Assembly (NCBI RefSeq): GCF_000379685.1
Contig: NZ_KB903272.1
Location: forward strand, 310,624 to 374,623
DNA length: 64,000 nucleotides
Direction of reading: 5' to 3'
From: Catelliglobosispora koreensis DSM 44566
GTDB lineage: Bacteria > Actinomycetota > Actinomycetes > Mycobacteriales > Micromonosporaceae
The notes beneath the pieces are model-generated. The model had not been told where the DNA came from and searched no databases. It saw only the letters and a list, made by a program, of their open reading frames with translations. Both the position numbers and the translations under genes were made by a program. Positions 39,922 through 48,989 of this stretch are shown here, piece after piece (position 1 is the first letter of the stretch; each line of letters opens with the position of its first letter).

Positions 39922-40812
39922 ATGCGTGGCCTCGTTTGTTTGATATTCCTCTTTCCGATGTCCGCCGTGGTCCCTACCGTCCCTCCCGCGAGGCCGTCAT
40001 GTCCGCGCGCCCCAGCCTTTTCCGCGAGCGCTCCCGGACCGGCGAGGTTGCCGGGCCAGCGTTTGCCGGCCTTTCCCGCATACGCTCCCGGACCGGCGCC
40101 GGCGAGGTTACAAGGTCCGCGTTTGCCGGCCTTGCCCGCGGGCGCTCCCGGAATGGCGAGCGCTCTGGGCGAGCCTGTCCCGGTCCTTTCCGTGTGCGCT
40201 GCCGGATTGATGCGGCTTCCCGGGGATGCGCTCGGTTCCGGGGAAACGGCGCGAGGGCCGGTGACGGGGCTCGGTGTGGAGCGTGTTCTGGTGCCTTTCC
40301 TGGGGCGCGCCATCGGGACGGGAGTGGTTGAACGGTGGGGGTGGCCGGTGGAAGGGGTGGTGGTCCGGCGGTTTACGGTCGGGCCGCATCCGTGGTCGCC
40401 GGGGCATCGTGGCGTCGACATCGCCGCGGAAGCCGGTGTGCCGGTGCGGGCAGCGGGCGATGGGATCGTCCACTTTGCTGGGTGGGTCGTGTCACGGCCC
40501 GTCGTGAGTGTCGCCCACAGCAACGGCACCCGCACGACTTATGAACCAGTTGAGCCTTCCGTGACCGCGGGACAGACCGTCGTGACCGGACAGATCATTG
40601 GCGTTCTGCTCACGGGACACGATGGCGCGCTGCACTTTGGGCTCAGACAGGGCGAGACCTACCTCGATCCGCTGGTGCTGCTCGGCCGAGGGAGGGTCAG
40701 GCTGCTTCCTTTAGCAAGGCCGGCAAGCCGGAGGCGAGCCGGGCGAAGTCCTCAGCCGTGTTGTAGATCTGCGCACTCAACCGCAGATAGCCGCGATCAC
40801 GAAACGGCATGA
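39922..40812 (+). CDS. M23 family metallopeptidase with repeat-built N-terminus
   Basis: 296 residues from ATG 39922 (GAGG nine bases upstream). A hydrophobic start (MRGLVCLIFLFPMSAVV) may be a signal peptide. Residues about 9-32 are encoded by the dispersed 72-bp repeat, and about 36-78 by Pro/Ala/Gly repeats. The catalytic domain (about 125-258) has GHRGVD (His162, Asp166) and His238 in HFG, the LytM zinc ligands, and resembles Rv2891. The last 38 residues are antisense to the convergent aminotransferase gene, so the normal stop seems lost. Peptidoglycan endopeptidase role is inference from the family. Confidence 0.8.
   Translation: MRGLVCLIFLFPMSAVVPTVPPARPSCPRAPAFSASAPGPARLPGQRLPAFPAYAPGPAPARLQGPRLPALPAGAPGMASALGEPVPVLSVCAAGLMRLPGDALGSGETARGPVTGLGVERVLVPFLGRAIGTGVVERWGWPVEGVVVRRFTVGPHPWSPGHRGVDIAAEAGVPVRAAGDGIVHFAGWVVSRPVVSVAHSNGTRTTYEPVEPSVTAGQTVVTGQIIGVLLTGHDGALHFGLRQGETYLDPLVLLGRGRVRLLPLARPASRRRAGRSPQPCCRSAHSTADSRDHETA
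39946..40017 (+). repeat. dispersed 72-bp repeat, copy B
   Basis: Matches the reverse complement of 27335-27406. In this location it is read as coding sequence of the M23 peptidase. Confidence 0.85.
40029..40160 (+). repeat. in-frame tandem repeat, units of 54 and 60 bp plus a partial
   Basis: Units start at 40029, 40083 and 40143 with CGCTCCCGGA. Shared blocks are GGCGAGGTT and GCGTTTGCCGGCCTT. Unit lengths are multiples of three, encoding APGPARLPGQRLPAFPAY-like repeats. Confidence 0.8.
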
Positions 40813-41860
40813 CGTTGACCTCCGTCGCGAGCTCGTCGGAGATCCGGGTGCGCAGAGCCGAGGCCTGCGGGTAGGTGTCGGCGGTGCCCGGGGGCAGGGG
40901 GACCAGGCGCATGCTCACCTCTGATCCGGGGTGGGGGAGGAGCTCATCTGGTACACCCAAGGCTTTTGCGACGGTCTTTTGACCGTAAGCGGCCAGGGCG
41001 ACGTTGTGCTGCCAGATGGCCTCCGCCCCGAACGTGCGGAAGATCGTGAGCCCTTCGACCCCGGCCAGCCAGACGGTGAAGTCCGTCGTGGCCTGCCGCT
41101 CGATGTTGAGGGGGAACCCGTCGTGATGGTGGTGCGAAACCACCAAGGGCCGCAAGCGATCCCGCCACGCTGGGCTGACCACGAGCAGTGCGGTGCCGCC
41201 CGCCGCGAACGCCCACTTGTGCAGGTTGCCGACCCAGAAATCGGCGTCCACACCCGACAGGGGCGCCGGGATCATGCCCGGTGAGTGTGCGGCGTCAACC
41301 AGCAGCGGGATGCCCCGCGCGCGCAACGCCGTGGCGATGGCCCCGACCGGATGCCGCTGCGCGGTCGCCGACGAGACCTGATCCACGATGACGAGCCGCG
41401 TTCTTTCGGTCGTCGCCGAAACGATGGCCTCGACGGTCGCGTCGTCGGCTGATCCGAGGTCAACCGGGGCCGTGATGACGTTGACGCCCAGGCGGGTGGC
41501 GACGTCATTCACGGCCAGCATGACCGCGTTGTAGCTGTGATCGGTAATGACGATCTCGTCGCCGGGCGCGAACGCTATCGAGTTCAGCACGATCGCCGTA
41601 CCAGCCGTCGCGTTCGTCACGAGGGCGCAGCCCTGTGGATCGGCTCCGACGAAGGCCGCGTAGCGATCCCGTGCCGCGGCGGTCAGTTCGATGAGCCGCT
41701 CGCTCACAAACTTCGTCGGGTTCGCGTCGTAGGCCGCCATCATGCGTGCCCGTGCTTGGCGGACAACCAGTGGCACGGCGCCAAACGAGCCGTGGTTGAG
41801 ATGCGCGATCGCCAGGTCGAGGGTAAACAGCTGTGCCGCACCGGGCAGAGGGGTCATCAC
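40697..41860 (-). CDS. class V aminotransferase/isopenicillin-N-epimerase-like protein
   Basis: 387 residues, PLP-dependent fold type I. Motifs: LNHGSFGAVP, NATAGTAIVLNSI, DAAHSPGMIP and GNLHKWAF with the PLP lysine. Closest in pattern to CefD-like epimerases and cysteine desulfurase relatives; no beta-lactam genes are near, so the substrate is open. GTG 41860 overlaps the dprA stop by four bases (an ATG follows at once). The gene is the last of the yraN-comM-dprA run. Confidence 0.87.
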   Translation of the reverse strand: MMTPLPGAAQLFTLDLAIAHLNHGSFGAVPLVVRQARARMMAAYDANPTKFVSERLIELTAAARDRYAAFVGADPQGCALVTNATAGTAIVLNSIAFAPGDEIVITDHSYNAVMLAVNDVATRLGVNVITAPVDLGSADDATVEAIVSATTERTRLVIVDQVSSATAQRHPVGAIATALRARGIPLLVDAAHSPGMIPAPLSGVDADFWVGNLHKWAFAAGGTALLVVSPAWRDRLRPLVVSHHHHDGFPLNIERQATTDFTVWLAGVEGLTIFRTFGAEAIWQHNVALAAYGQKTVAKALGVPDELLPHPGSEVSMRLVPLPPGTADTYPQASALRTRISDELATEVNVMPFRDRGYLRLSAQIYNTAEDFARLASGLPALLKEAA

Positions 41861-43029
41861 GTCAAGAGACAGTAACGCCCATCGGCCGTGCGGTGCAGGT
41901 ATCCGCGGACAGCAAGTGAGGGCAGTATCGCGAGGGCTTCCCGCAGCCCGATGCCCGCCTCCGCCGCGATTTGGGAGGCCAGGGCACCATCACGCCGGGG
42001 AGCCGCGTCGACAAGCTGCTGTTCAACGCTGCTCAGATGATCGAAGGGGCGGATGGGGCCACGGGCTAGCTCGGCGAACTCCCCAATCGGCCCGGCGTCC
42101 TCAATGACTTGGGCGGCATTGGTCACCAGACGTGCGGTGACTTCGGTGCGGAGTATCTCGTGGTTACCAATGAAGTTCGCCGATGTGGCGGGCCCGGGTA
42201 CGACCATCGTGGGGCGGCCCAGTTCCCGTGCCCGCCGCAGCGTGAAGCGGGCACCGCTGCGCGCGCTCGCTTCGACGAGCACGGTGCCGCGCGATAGCGC
42301 CGCGATCACCCGGTTACGGATGAGGAATCGATTGCGATAGGGGTGCGCGCTAGGCGGCCACTCGCTGATGAGCAGTCCGCTTTGGACGATCTGCTCAAAC
42401 AAGCCCTGGTGCGCGACGGGGTAGGGCCGGTCCACTCCGCAGGCCAGGACGGCCACCGTGCTGCCGCCAAACTCCGTGCCGGCCAAGGCTCCCCGGTGCG
42501 CGGCCGCGTCGATGCCATAGGCGCCGCCAGAAATAACCGTCCAGCCGCGGCTGGACAGACCGTAGGCGATGTCGGCAGCCATGTGCAGCCCGTAGCCCGA
42601 CGCCGCACGTGCTCCGACGATGGACACCGCTCGCGACGGCAAGTCCATCAAGGGCAGGGTGCCGCGAACCCACAGCGCGTGCGGTGGGAAGGTGTCGCGC
42701 TCAATTCGGTCCTTCTTGGTGTCAACACTGATGCGGCTCAGATCGTCCAAAGTGGAAGGCCAGTCTTGGCTCTCCGGCACCACGATGCGCACCCCGAGCC
42801 GGTTCGCGTCGGCGAACAGGCGCTCGGCGACGGCAGCCGGATCCTCGCCCTGCAGACGTGATGCCGCGGGACCGTGCAGATCCTCCGGCACGAGACCACG
42901 AAGGACGCGGTTCAGAGCTTCCTGTGGCCCGTGCTTGGCGACGAGGAAATGCACGGCCTTACTGCCCGGCTCGAACAGCCAGCTGAGCATGAGGCGGGCC
43001 GTCAGGGTCGCTTCGTCCACATCGGTCAT
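41857..43029 (-). CDS. dprA: DNA-processing protein DprA
   Basis: Loads RecA on single-stranded DNA in transformation. 390 residues from ATG 43029 (ATGA overlap with comM). The Rossmann-like DprA core is clear: AVSIVGARAASGYG, ISGGAYGIDAAAHRGAL, AVLACGVDRPYP, RNRFLIRNRVIAALS and VVPGP. The C-terminal winged-helix region follows (ASQIAAEAGIGLREAL). Confidence 0.95.
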   Translation of the reverse strand: MTDVDEATLTARLMLSWLFEPGSKAVHFLVAKHGPQEALNRVLRGLVPEDLHGPAASRLQGEDPAAVAERLFADANRLGVRIVVPESQDWPSTLDDLSRISVDTKKDRIERDTFPPHALWVRGTLPLMDLPSRAVSIVGARAASGYGLHMAADIAYGLSSRGWTVISGGAYGIDAAAHRGALAGTEFGGSTVAVLACGVDRPYPVAHQGLFEQIVQSGLLISEWPPSAHPYRNRFLIRNRVIAALSRGTVLVEASARSGARFTLRRARELGRPTMVVPGPATSANFIGNHEILRTEVTARLVTNAAQVIEDAGPIGEFAELARGPIRPFDHLSSVEQQLVDAAPRRDGALASQIAAEAGIGLREALAILPSLAVRGYLHRTADGRYCLLT

Positions 43030-44537
43030 CTGGCTTCTCCATGTCTTAACTCGATCGCGATGTTCAGCTCTTCGGTACCCGGCCGGGACAGTCCCGCCAG
43101 ATCGGCCAAAGTCCAGGCCACGCGCAGAATCCGGTCGTAGCCGCGGGCGGAGATGCTGCCCTGGTCGAGCAGGCGCATCAGCGGTGCGGTGACGCTGGGC
43201 TCCAACCGCCACGGAGGTTTGCGCAACACTCCCGGCGGCACCGTGGCGTTCAGGTCGACTTCGATGTCGCGCCAGCGCTCGATCGCGGCCTGCCGTGCTT
43301 CGGCGACCCGTTGCGCCACCACGCTTGACGGTTCGCGATAGTCCTCGCCGAGCAGGTGTGCGGCGGACAGCGGCATTGTCTCGATCTGGATGTCGATGCG
43401 ATCGAGCAACGGACCGGAAAGCCTTCTCAGGTAACGCCTGCGAGCCTGCGGCTGACACTGACACTCAGACGCGGAGTTGGCGCAGGGGCACGGGTTGGCG
43501 GTCAGCACCAGCTGAACCTGGGCCGGGTACACCACCACGCCTTGCGTACGCGAGATGGTGATGATGCCTTCCTCCAGTGGCTGGCGCAGCGCGTCGAGCG
43601 CCCGGGCGGCGAACTCGGGCGCTTCATCGAGCAGTAAGACCCCCTTGTGCGCCAAGGAAAGCGCGCCAGGGCGGGGCAGGCCGCTGCCGCCGCCAACGAG
43701 AGCCGAGACGCTCGCGGTGTGGTGCGGAGCCTGCAAGGGCGGACGGCGGATCAGCGGTGCTCCCGGCGGCAACGCCCCGGCGACGGAATGCAGCGACGTC
43801 ACCTCCAGCGCGTCGTCGTCATCTAGCGGCGGCAGGAGCGAGGGCAATCGCTTGGCCAGCATGGACTTTCCGGCACCGGGCGGGCCTTTGAACGCGACAT
43901 GATGGCCACCGGCGGCGGCCACTTCGATCGCCAGCCGGCCGAGCTCCTGACCGGCGACGTCGGCTAGGTCGAGCAATTGCGGGACGGGTGATTCGGCCGC
44001 TGGCTCGGGCGGTATCAAACTCCCGGCGCCCTGAACGAAACGGATCACGGAGGCGAGGTCGGGGGCGCCTAGGACGTGCAGTCCTGGTACGAGCGCGGCT
44101 TCGGCACTGTTGGCGTGCGGCACGATCGCCCGGCGGACCCCATGGTGCACAGCTGCCGCGGCCATGGGCAGCACCCCGCGCACAGGCCGGATCGACCCGT
44201 CCAGACCCAGCTCTCCAACGAGCAGCACTTGGCGCAAAGCGTTGAGGGGCAGCTCACCCGTGCCCCCAAGCACGGCAAGTGCGATGGCTAGATCGAAACA
44301 GGAGCCTCGTTTGCGAAGGTATGCCGGGAAAAGGTTGACGGTGATCCGCTGCGACGGCCACTCCCGGCCGGCGTTGGTGATAGCGGCACGAACCCGGTCG
44401 CGCGCTTCGTTGAGCGCCGAGTCGGGCAGGCCGGTCAGGTGCACCCCGGGCAGACCCGGCGCCAGATATGCCTCGACTTCGACCAGTTGCCCCGTGACAC
44501 CCGTTAGCCCTGCGCTGATCACCCGTGCGTAGCTCAT
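43026..44537 (-). CDS. comM: YifB/ComM family AAA+ ATPase (Mg-chelatase-like)
   Basis: 503 residues. An N-terminal Lon-like subdomain (LVEVEAYLAPGLPGVHLTGL) is followed by the AAA+ core with Walker A GPPGAGKS at 218-225 and Walker B GVLLLDEAPEF, and a C-terminal Mg-chelatase-like domain (LSGPLLDRIDIQIE). ComM is a branch-migration helicase in natural transformation. Overlaps both neighbours by four bases. Confidence 0.93.
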   Translation of the reverse strand: MSYARVISAGLTGVTGQLVEVEAYLAPGLPGVHLTGLPDSALNEARDRVRAAITNAGREWPSQRITVNLFPAYLRKRGSCFDLAIALAVLGGTGELPLNALRQVLLVGELGLDGSIRPVRGVLPMAAAAVHHGVRRAIVPHANSAEAALVPGLHVLGAPDLASVIRFVQGAGSLIPPEPAAESPVPQLLDLADVAGQELGRLAIEVAAAGGHHVAFKGPPGAGKSMLAKRLPSLLPPLDDDDALEVTSLHSVAGALPPGAPLIRRPPLQAPHHTASVSALVGGGSGLPRPGALSLAHKGVLLLDEAPEFAARALDALRQPLEEGIITISRTQGVVVYPAQVQLVLTANPCPCANSASECQCQPQARRRYLRRLSGPLLDRIDIQIETMPLSAAHLLGEDYREPSSVVAQRVAEARQAAIERWRDIEVDLNATVPPGVLRKPPWRLEPSVTAPLMRLLDQGSISARGYDRILRVAWTLADLAGLSRPGTEELNIAIELRHGEAR

Positions 44538-44896
44538 TGCCAGATGGCGCCGCGAATGTGGTTGATCGCAGGCCCACTGGGCCGGACCCGAACCGTGATC
44601 ACGTCAAAGCGGATGTGTTTGGCCCGGATCCCGCTGGCCGCCAGCCATTGCGCGGCGAGCATGCGCAGCTGAAGCGACTTCCTCCCGGCCACCGCTTCGG
44701 CCCCGTCGCCGAAGGCATCACTGCGGCGCGTTTTCACTTCGGCGAAGACGATCGCGTCACCATCGCGCGCGACGAGATCGATCTCACCCGCGCTGGTTCG
44801 CCAGTTGCGGTCGAGCAACACCATGCCGGCCTCGGTCAGATGGGTGGCGGCCAGTTGCTCACCCCACTTGCCCAGCGCTTTGCGGGTTTTCGTCAT
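44534..44896 (-). CDS. YraN/UPF0102 endonuclease-like protein
   Basis: 120 residues from ATG 44896. The nuclease-like core GEIDLVARDGDAIVFAEVKT (D, E-x-K) is typical of the UPF0102 family. It heads the leftward operon with comM and dprA. Confidence 0.93.
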   Translation of the reverse strand: MTKTRKALGKWGEQLAATHLTEAGMVLLDRNWRTSAGEIDLVARDGDAIVFAEVKTRRSDAFGDGAEAVAGRKSLQLRMLAAQWLAASGIRAKHIRFDVITVRVRPSGPAINHIRGAIWQ

Positions 44897-45023
44897 GCGG
44901 ATAACAGTCGCGGCGTAACCCCATCTTGAGCACGGGCAACATAGCTGTCCATTGTGGATAACCACCGGCCTGGGGATAACCTGCGGTTGCGTCTTGGCAG
45001 CAGGTGCCATACGGTTTGGGCCC

Positions 45024-45644
45024 GTGGACCGACGTGACGACTTTGGAGCCTGGCAGGAATCCGGAAGCCAAGGCGGATATACGTACGACCCGAATGAGGA
45101 CCGCTTCATTCCACGGCAGGATGGGCGTCATCCCTCCATGGCCGAGCTGAACGAGCGCCGGCGGCCGATCAGCGGCATTCCTGGATCACCCGCTCCAGCC
45201 CCCGCTGGCCGTGGCCCACGCTCAGGAGAGCCGCTGCCGCCTCCCGCGCAAGAGTGGCGTCCCGAACCGGTTGGCGCGCTGCGCGAACCGACCTCCCAGG
45301 TGGACGCGGCGACCGTGCGCCGGGCCGTGGCCGAAAACGATGGCCTTTACCGCAGCGCCCGCCCCGCTTTCGCGGTGCTGTTCAGCGTGGTCGGCACGCT
45401 GGGCGTGGTGCTCATGATCCCGCCCTTCCTGTCCGGCGCGTTCAAGTCGGGTGCTGGTGCGGCGCTCGCACCGCTGCTGGCGATGGTGGGCTTCCCGCTG
45501 TTCGCGCTCGGCATGTATGCCCTGTTCACCGGGGCTGCCGCGGCCGTGCACTTCCAGGGCCCGCGGGTGTGGCTCAAAACACCCCTCGTCTATCTGCCGA
45601 TCGCTCTGCTGCTGCTTCTAGCTGCGGGGGCTGCCGCTGCTTAG
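45024..45644 (+). CDS. membrane protein of unknown function
   Basis: 206 residues from GTG 45024. A Pro-rich, charged cytoplasmic N-terminal half (about 100 residues) precedes three membrane helices (FAVLFSVVGTLGVVLMI, LAPLLAMVGFPLFALGMYAL, VYLPIALLLLLAAGAAA). TTGCGT-N17-TACGGT precedes the GTG by eight bases, so it may be leaderless. Family not recognised. Confidence 0.7.
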   Translation: MDRRDDFGAWQESGSQGGYTYDPNEDRFIPRQDGRHPSMAELNERRRPISGIPGSPAPAPAGRGPRSGEPLPPPAQEWRPEPVGALREPTSQVDAATVRRAVAENDGLYRSARPAFAVLFSVVGTLGVVLMIPPFLSGAFKSGAGAALAPLLAMVGFPLFALGMYALFTGAAAAVHFQGPRVWLKTPLVYLPIALLLLLAAGAAAA

Positions 45645-45863
45645 CGGCCGGCGGTCACGTATACACTTGTCCCCGGCGACCGCACTTGCGGTTGACTTCG
45701 CGCGCTCTCCTCTCGCCGTCACGGCGAAGGCGGCGGCCTCCCTGGTCTCGCATTAGCGAGGTTCATCAAGGCCGGCGACCGGGCGCCAGGCGGCGGCCGA
45801 CCGGCCGCCGGAAACCAGGGACTGCGTGAGCATGCGCTCACGCCGGAAGGAATTGGCCTAACC
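45645..45863 (+). promoter_or_regulatory. structured rpsB leader
   Basis: 219 non-coding bases. TCCCTGGT (45739-45746) pairs with ACCAGGGA (45814-45821) around an inner GGCGGCC/GGCCGCC stem. A perfect 8-bp hairpin GCGTGAGC/GCTCACGC with an ATGC loop (45824-45843) ends just before the GGAAGGAA ribosome-binding site. TACACT near 45662 is a possible -10. This looks like an S2 autoregulatory leader, by inference. Confidence 0.55.
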
Positions 45864-46685
45864 ATGGCTGTTGTAACTATTCGCCAGCTCCTCGAGAGCG
45901 GCGTGCACTTCGGGCACCAGACCCGTCGCTGGAACCCGAAGATGAAGCGCTTCATCATGACTGAGCGCAATGGCATCTACATCATCGACTTGCGCCAGAC
46001 CCTTGACTACATCGAGAAGGCCTACAGCTTCGTGCGCAACACGGTGGCTGAGGGCGGCACGATCCTGTTCGTCGGCACCAAGAAGCAGGCTCAGGAAGCC
46101 GTTGCGGAGCAGGCGGCGCGCGTGGGCATGCCCTACGTCAACCACCGCTGGCTCGGCGGCATGCTGACCAACTTCCAGACCGTCTACAAGCGGCTTCAGC
46201 GCATGAAGGAGCTTGAGGCGATGGACCTGTCGGGTGCCACCGCGAACCACACTAAGAAGGAAGCCCTCGTGCTCTCGCGCGAGAAGGAGAAGCTCTCCAA
46301 GACCCTTGGTGGTCTGCGGGACATGTCGCGCGTTCCGGCCGCGGTCTGGATCGTTGACACCAAGAAGGAGCACATCGCCGTTGACGAGGCTCGCAAGCTG
46401 GGCATCCCGGTGATCGCGATCCTTGACACCAACTGCGACCCGGACGAGGTCGACTTCCCGATCCCCGGTAACGACGACGCGATCCGTTCGGCGGAGCTGC
46501 TGACCAAGGTCATCGCTTCGGCGGTGGCCGACGGCCTGATCGCCCGCAGTGGCAAGGCTGCCCGTGGTGGCGACGTCAAGCCGGAGCCCGGCACCGTCGC
46601 GGCCAACGAGCCGCTGGCCGAGTGGGAGCAGGAACTGCTCGCCCCCGCCGCGTCGACTGAGACACCGGCCGCTTCGGCCGAGTGA
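45864..46685 (+). CDS. rpsB: 30S ribosomal protein S2
   Basis: 273 residues; S2 hallmarks [20 protein letters not shown] and [12 protein letters not shown] are intact. An Ala/Pro/Glu-rich C-terminal extension is normal in actinobacteria. Only 14 bases before tsf. Confidence 0.98.
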   Translation: MAVVTIRQLLESGVHFGHQTRRWNPKMKRFIMTERNGIYIIDLRQTLDYIEKAYSFVRNTVAEGGTILFVGTKKQAQEAVAEQAARVGMPYVNHRWLGGMLTNFQTVYKRLQRMKELEAMDLSGATANHTKKEALVLSREKEKLSKTLGGLRDMSRVPAAVWIVDTKKEHIAVDEARKLGIPVIAILDTNCDPDEVDFPIPGNDDAIRSAELLTKVIASAVADGLIARSGKAARGGDVKPEPGTVAANEPLAEWEQELLAPAASTETPAASAE

Positions 46686-46699
46686 ACTGAGAGGAAGTC

Positions 46700-47527
46700 A
46701 TGGCTAACTTCACCGCCGCTGACGTTAAGCGGCTTCGTGATCTGACCGCCGCCGGGATGATGGACTGCAAGAAGGCGCTGGAAGAGGCTGACGGCGACTT
46801 CGACAAGGCCGTTGAATTCCTGCGCATCAAGGGCGCCAAGGATGTTGGCAAGCGTGCTGGCCGCACGACCGCCAATGGTCTTGTGGCGCACCACGGTTCG
46901 GCGCTGCTGGAGCTCAACTGCGAGACCGACTTCGTCGCCAAGAACGACGCCTTCATCGCGCTGGCTGACCAGCTGGTGAAGCACGTCGAGGCGACCAAGC
47001 CGGCCGACGTCGAAGCTCTGCTCGCGTCCACTTTGGACGGCCAGACGGTAGCCGACCTGGTGCAGGACCAGTCCGCGAAGATCGGCGAGAAGCTCGTCAT
47101 CAACCGCTTCGCGGTGCTCGACGGCCAGCTCGCGGTTTACATGCACCGCAAGAGCCCGGACCTGCCCGCTCAGGTTGGCGTCATGGTCGCCTACAGCGGC
47201 AAGTCCGACGAGGCCGCCGAGGGTGACGCCCGTGGCGTCGCGATGCAGATCGCCGCGATGCGCCCGAAGTACCTCACCCGTGAGGAAGTTTCGGCCGAGG
47301 TTGTCGAGTCTGAGCGGCGTATCGCCGAGCAGACCGCGATCGAGGAAGGCAAGCCCGCCGCGGCTCTGCCGAAGATCATTGAGGGCCGGGTGAACTCGTT
47401 CTTCAAGGACTTCGTGCTGCTGGAGCAGGCTTCGGTCGCCGACCAGAAGAAGACGGTGGCTCAGGTGCTCAAGGACGCTGGCATCGAAGTCACGCGGTTC
47501 GCCCGCTTCGAGGTCGGCCAAGCCTAA
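46700..47527 (+). CDS. tsf: elongation factor Ts
   Basis: Guanine-nucleotide exchange factor for EF-Tu. 275 residues; opens with a UBA-like domain ([20 protein letters not shown]) and contains [22 protein letters not shown] precedes the ATG. Confidence 0.98.
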   Translation: MANFTAADVKRLRDLTAAGMMDCKKALEEADGDFDKAVEFLRIKGAKDVGKRAGRTTANGLVAHHGSALLELNCETDFVAKNDAFIALADQLVKHVEATKPADVEALLASTLDGQTVADLVQDQSAKIGEKLVINRFAVLDGQLAVYMHRKSPDLPAQVGVMVAYSGKSDEAAEGDARGVAMQIAAMRPKYLTREEVSAEVVESERRIAEQTAIEEGKPAAALPKIIEGRVNSFFKDFVLLEQASVADQKKTVAQVLKDAGIEVTRFARFEVGQA

Positions 47528-47548
47528 TCACTTGGCGAAAAACGCGTT

Positions 47549-47578
47549 CGGGGAGGTCGTGCGAACACGGCCTCCCCG
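47549..47578 (+). terminator. hairpin after tsf
   Basis: CGGGGAGG-T-CGTG, loop CGAA, CACG-G-CCTCCCCG form a 13-bp stem with one T-G pair. No T-run, so it may act as a processing or weak terminator site. Confidence 0.7.
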
Positions 47579-47619
47579 TGGCATATGGTCTGCGGTGACG
47601 TGTGAGGAAGGTGGCACTC

Positions 47620-48333
47620 TTGACCGGTCAGTTCAAGCGAGTGGTTCTGAAGCTTTCAGGCGAGGTTTTCGGCGGTGGCGCCGTTGGCGTTGATCCCGAC
47701 GTGGTGGCCGGCATCGCCCGGCAGATCGCCACTGTGGTGCGCGCGGGAGTGCAAGTCGCGGTCGTGGTGGGCGGCGGCAACTTCTTCCGTGGTGCGGAGC
47801 TTCAGAAACGCGGGATGGACCGGGCGCGTGCTGACTACATGGGAATGCTCGGCACGGTCATGAACTGCTTGGCATTGCAGGACTTCCTGGAGAAGGAAGG
47901 GATCGAGACGCGCGTGCAGACCGCCATCACGATGGCTCAAGTCGCCGAGCAATACATTCCGCTGCGCGCCATCCGGCACCTGGAAAAGGGCCGGGTCGTC
48001 ATCTTCGGCGGCGGCGCTGGCATGCCCTACTTCACGACTGACACGGTCGCGGCCCAGCGTGCGCTGGAGATCCGGGCCGATGTCGTGCTCATGAGCAAGA
48101 ACGGAGTGGACGGCGTTTACAGCGCTGACCCGCGCACCAACCCTGACGCGGTAAAACTCGACCAGATCACCTCGCGGGAAGCCATCCGGCAAGGGCTTCG
48201 GGTGGCCGATGCCGCGGCGCTCAGCCTGTCCGGGGAAAATGGGCTACCGATGCTGGTTTTCGGGGCTGAGGGGGACGACATCGCGCGCGCGTTGCGTGGT
48301 GAGAAGATCGGGACGCTCATCACCCCGTCCTGA
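47620..48333 (+). CDS. pyrH: UMP kinase
   Basis: Phosphorylates UMP in pyrimidine synthesis. About 237 residues from TTG 47620, which has GAGGAAGG eight bases upstream; GTG 47611 and 47602 are in frame alternatives. Family motifs: [41 protein letters not shown] and the GTGNPYFTTDT-like block ([10 protein letters not shown]). Confidence 0.95.
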   Translation: MTGQFKRVVLKLSGEVFGGGAVGVDPDVVAGIARQIATVVRAGVQVAVVVGGGNFFRGAELQKRGMDRARADYMGMLGTVMNCLALQDFLEKEGIETRVQTAITMAQVAEQYIPLRAIRHLEKGRVVIFGGGAGMPYFTTDTVAAQRALEIRADVVLMSKNGVDGVYSADPRTNPDAVKLDQITSREAIRQGLRVADAAALSLSGENGLPMLVFGAEGDDIARALRGEKIGTLITPS

Positions 48334-48338
48334 ACGCT

Positions 48339-48387
48339 AGTGAGGTATCGCGTGTCGGGCCGCAGGCCCGACACGCGATACCTCACT
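48339..48387. terminator. 23-bp perfect hairpin between pyrH and frr
   Basis: Two 23-base complementary arms (48339-48361, 48365-48387; outer bases AGTGAGGTATC, inner GTCGGGCC) enclose a GCA loop. No T-run follows on either strand. Likely a terminator or RNase-processing site. Confidence 0.75.
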
Positions 48388-48431
48388 TGCGGTCCTAGTG
48401 TGAACTTGACTTGAGAGATTCGGAGAAGCCC

Positions 48432-48989
48432 GTGATTGACGAGACCCTCCTTGAGGCCGAGGAGCGAATGGACCGGGCCGTTGAGCACGCGAAAGAAGAC
48501 TTCGCTGCCATTCGCACCGGCCGGGCGAGCGCGGCAATGTTCTCCAAGATTGTGATCGACTACTACGGCACGCCGACACCGCTGCCGCAGATGGCTTCGA
48601 TCAGCGTCCCGGAGCCGCGCATGGTGATCATCAAGCCGTACGACGCCTCCCAGCTGGGTTCGATGGAGCGCGCGATTCGTGACTCGGACCTCGGCGTGAA
48701 CCCGGGCAACGAAGGCACCGTGCTGCGCATCGTCGTTCCGCCGATGACCGAGGACCGCCGTCGCGACATGATCAAGGTCGTCCGCAGCAAGGGCGAGGAC
48801 GGCAAGGTCGCGATCCGCAACATCCGCCGCAAGGCCAAGGATGAGCTCGACAAGCTCGTCAAAGATGGTGCCGTTGGCGAAGATGAGGGCAAGCGGGCCG
48901 AGAAAGAACTCGACGAACTGACCCACAAGTACACGGGTCACATCGACGAGCTGGTCAAGCACAAAGAAGCTGAGCTGCTCGAAATCTGA
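48432..48989 (+). CDS. frr: ribosome recycling factor
   Basis: 185 residues from GTG 48432 (GGAG seven bases upstream). Standard RRF length; [31 protein letters not shown] and [20 protein letters not shown] are family blocks. TGATG overlap with cdsA. Confidence 0.97.
   Translation: MIDETLLEAEERMDRAVEHAKEDFAAIRTGRASAAMFSKIVIDYYGTPTPLPQMASISVPEPRMVIIKPYDASQLGSMERAIRDSDLGVNPGNEGTVLRIVVPPMTEDRRRDMIKVVRSKGEDGKVAIRNIRRKAKDELDKLVKDGAVGEDEGKRAEKELDELTHKYTGHIDELVKHKEAELLEI

Noticed and set aside
41857-43464. dprA starting at 43464 (535 residues)
   Set aside because: The extra N-terminus is read from comM coding sequence; ATG 43029 gives the ATGA overlap and the normal DprA length.
44953-44979. DnaA boxes (TGTGGATAA and TGGGGATAA) suggesting an origin
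   Set aside because: Only one perfect box and one near match; no dnaA, dnaN or AT-rich unwinding region, so chance or minor titration site.
46196-47521. 441-residue frame antisense to rpsB and tsf
   Set aside because: Covers two certain genes; composition is that of a shadow frame.
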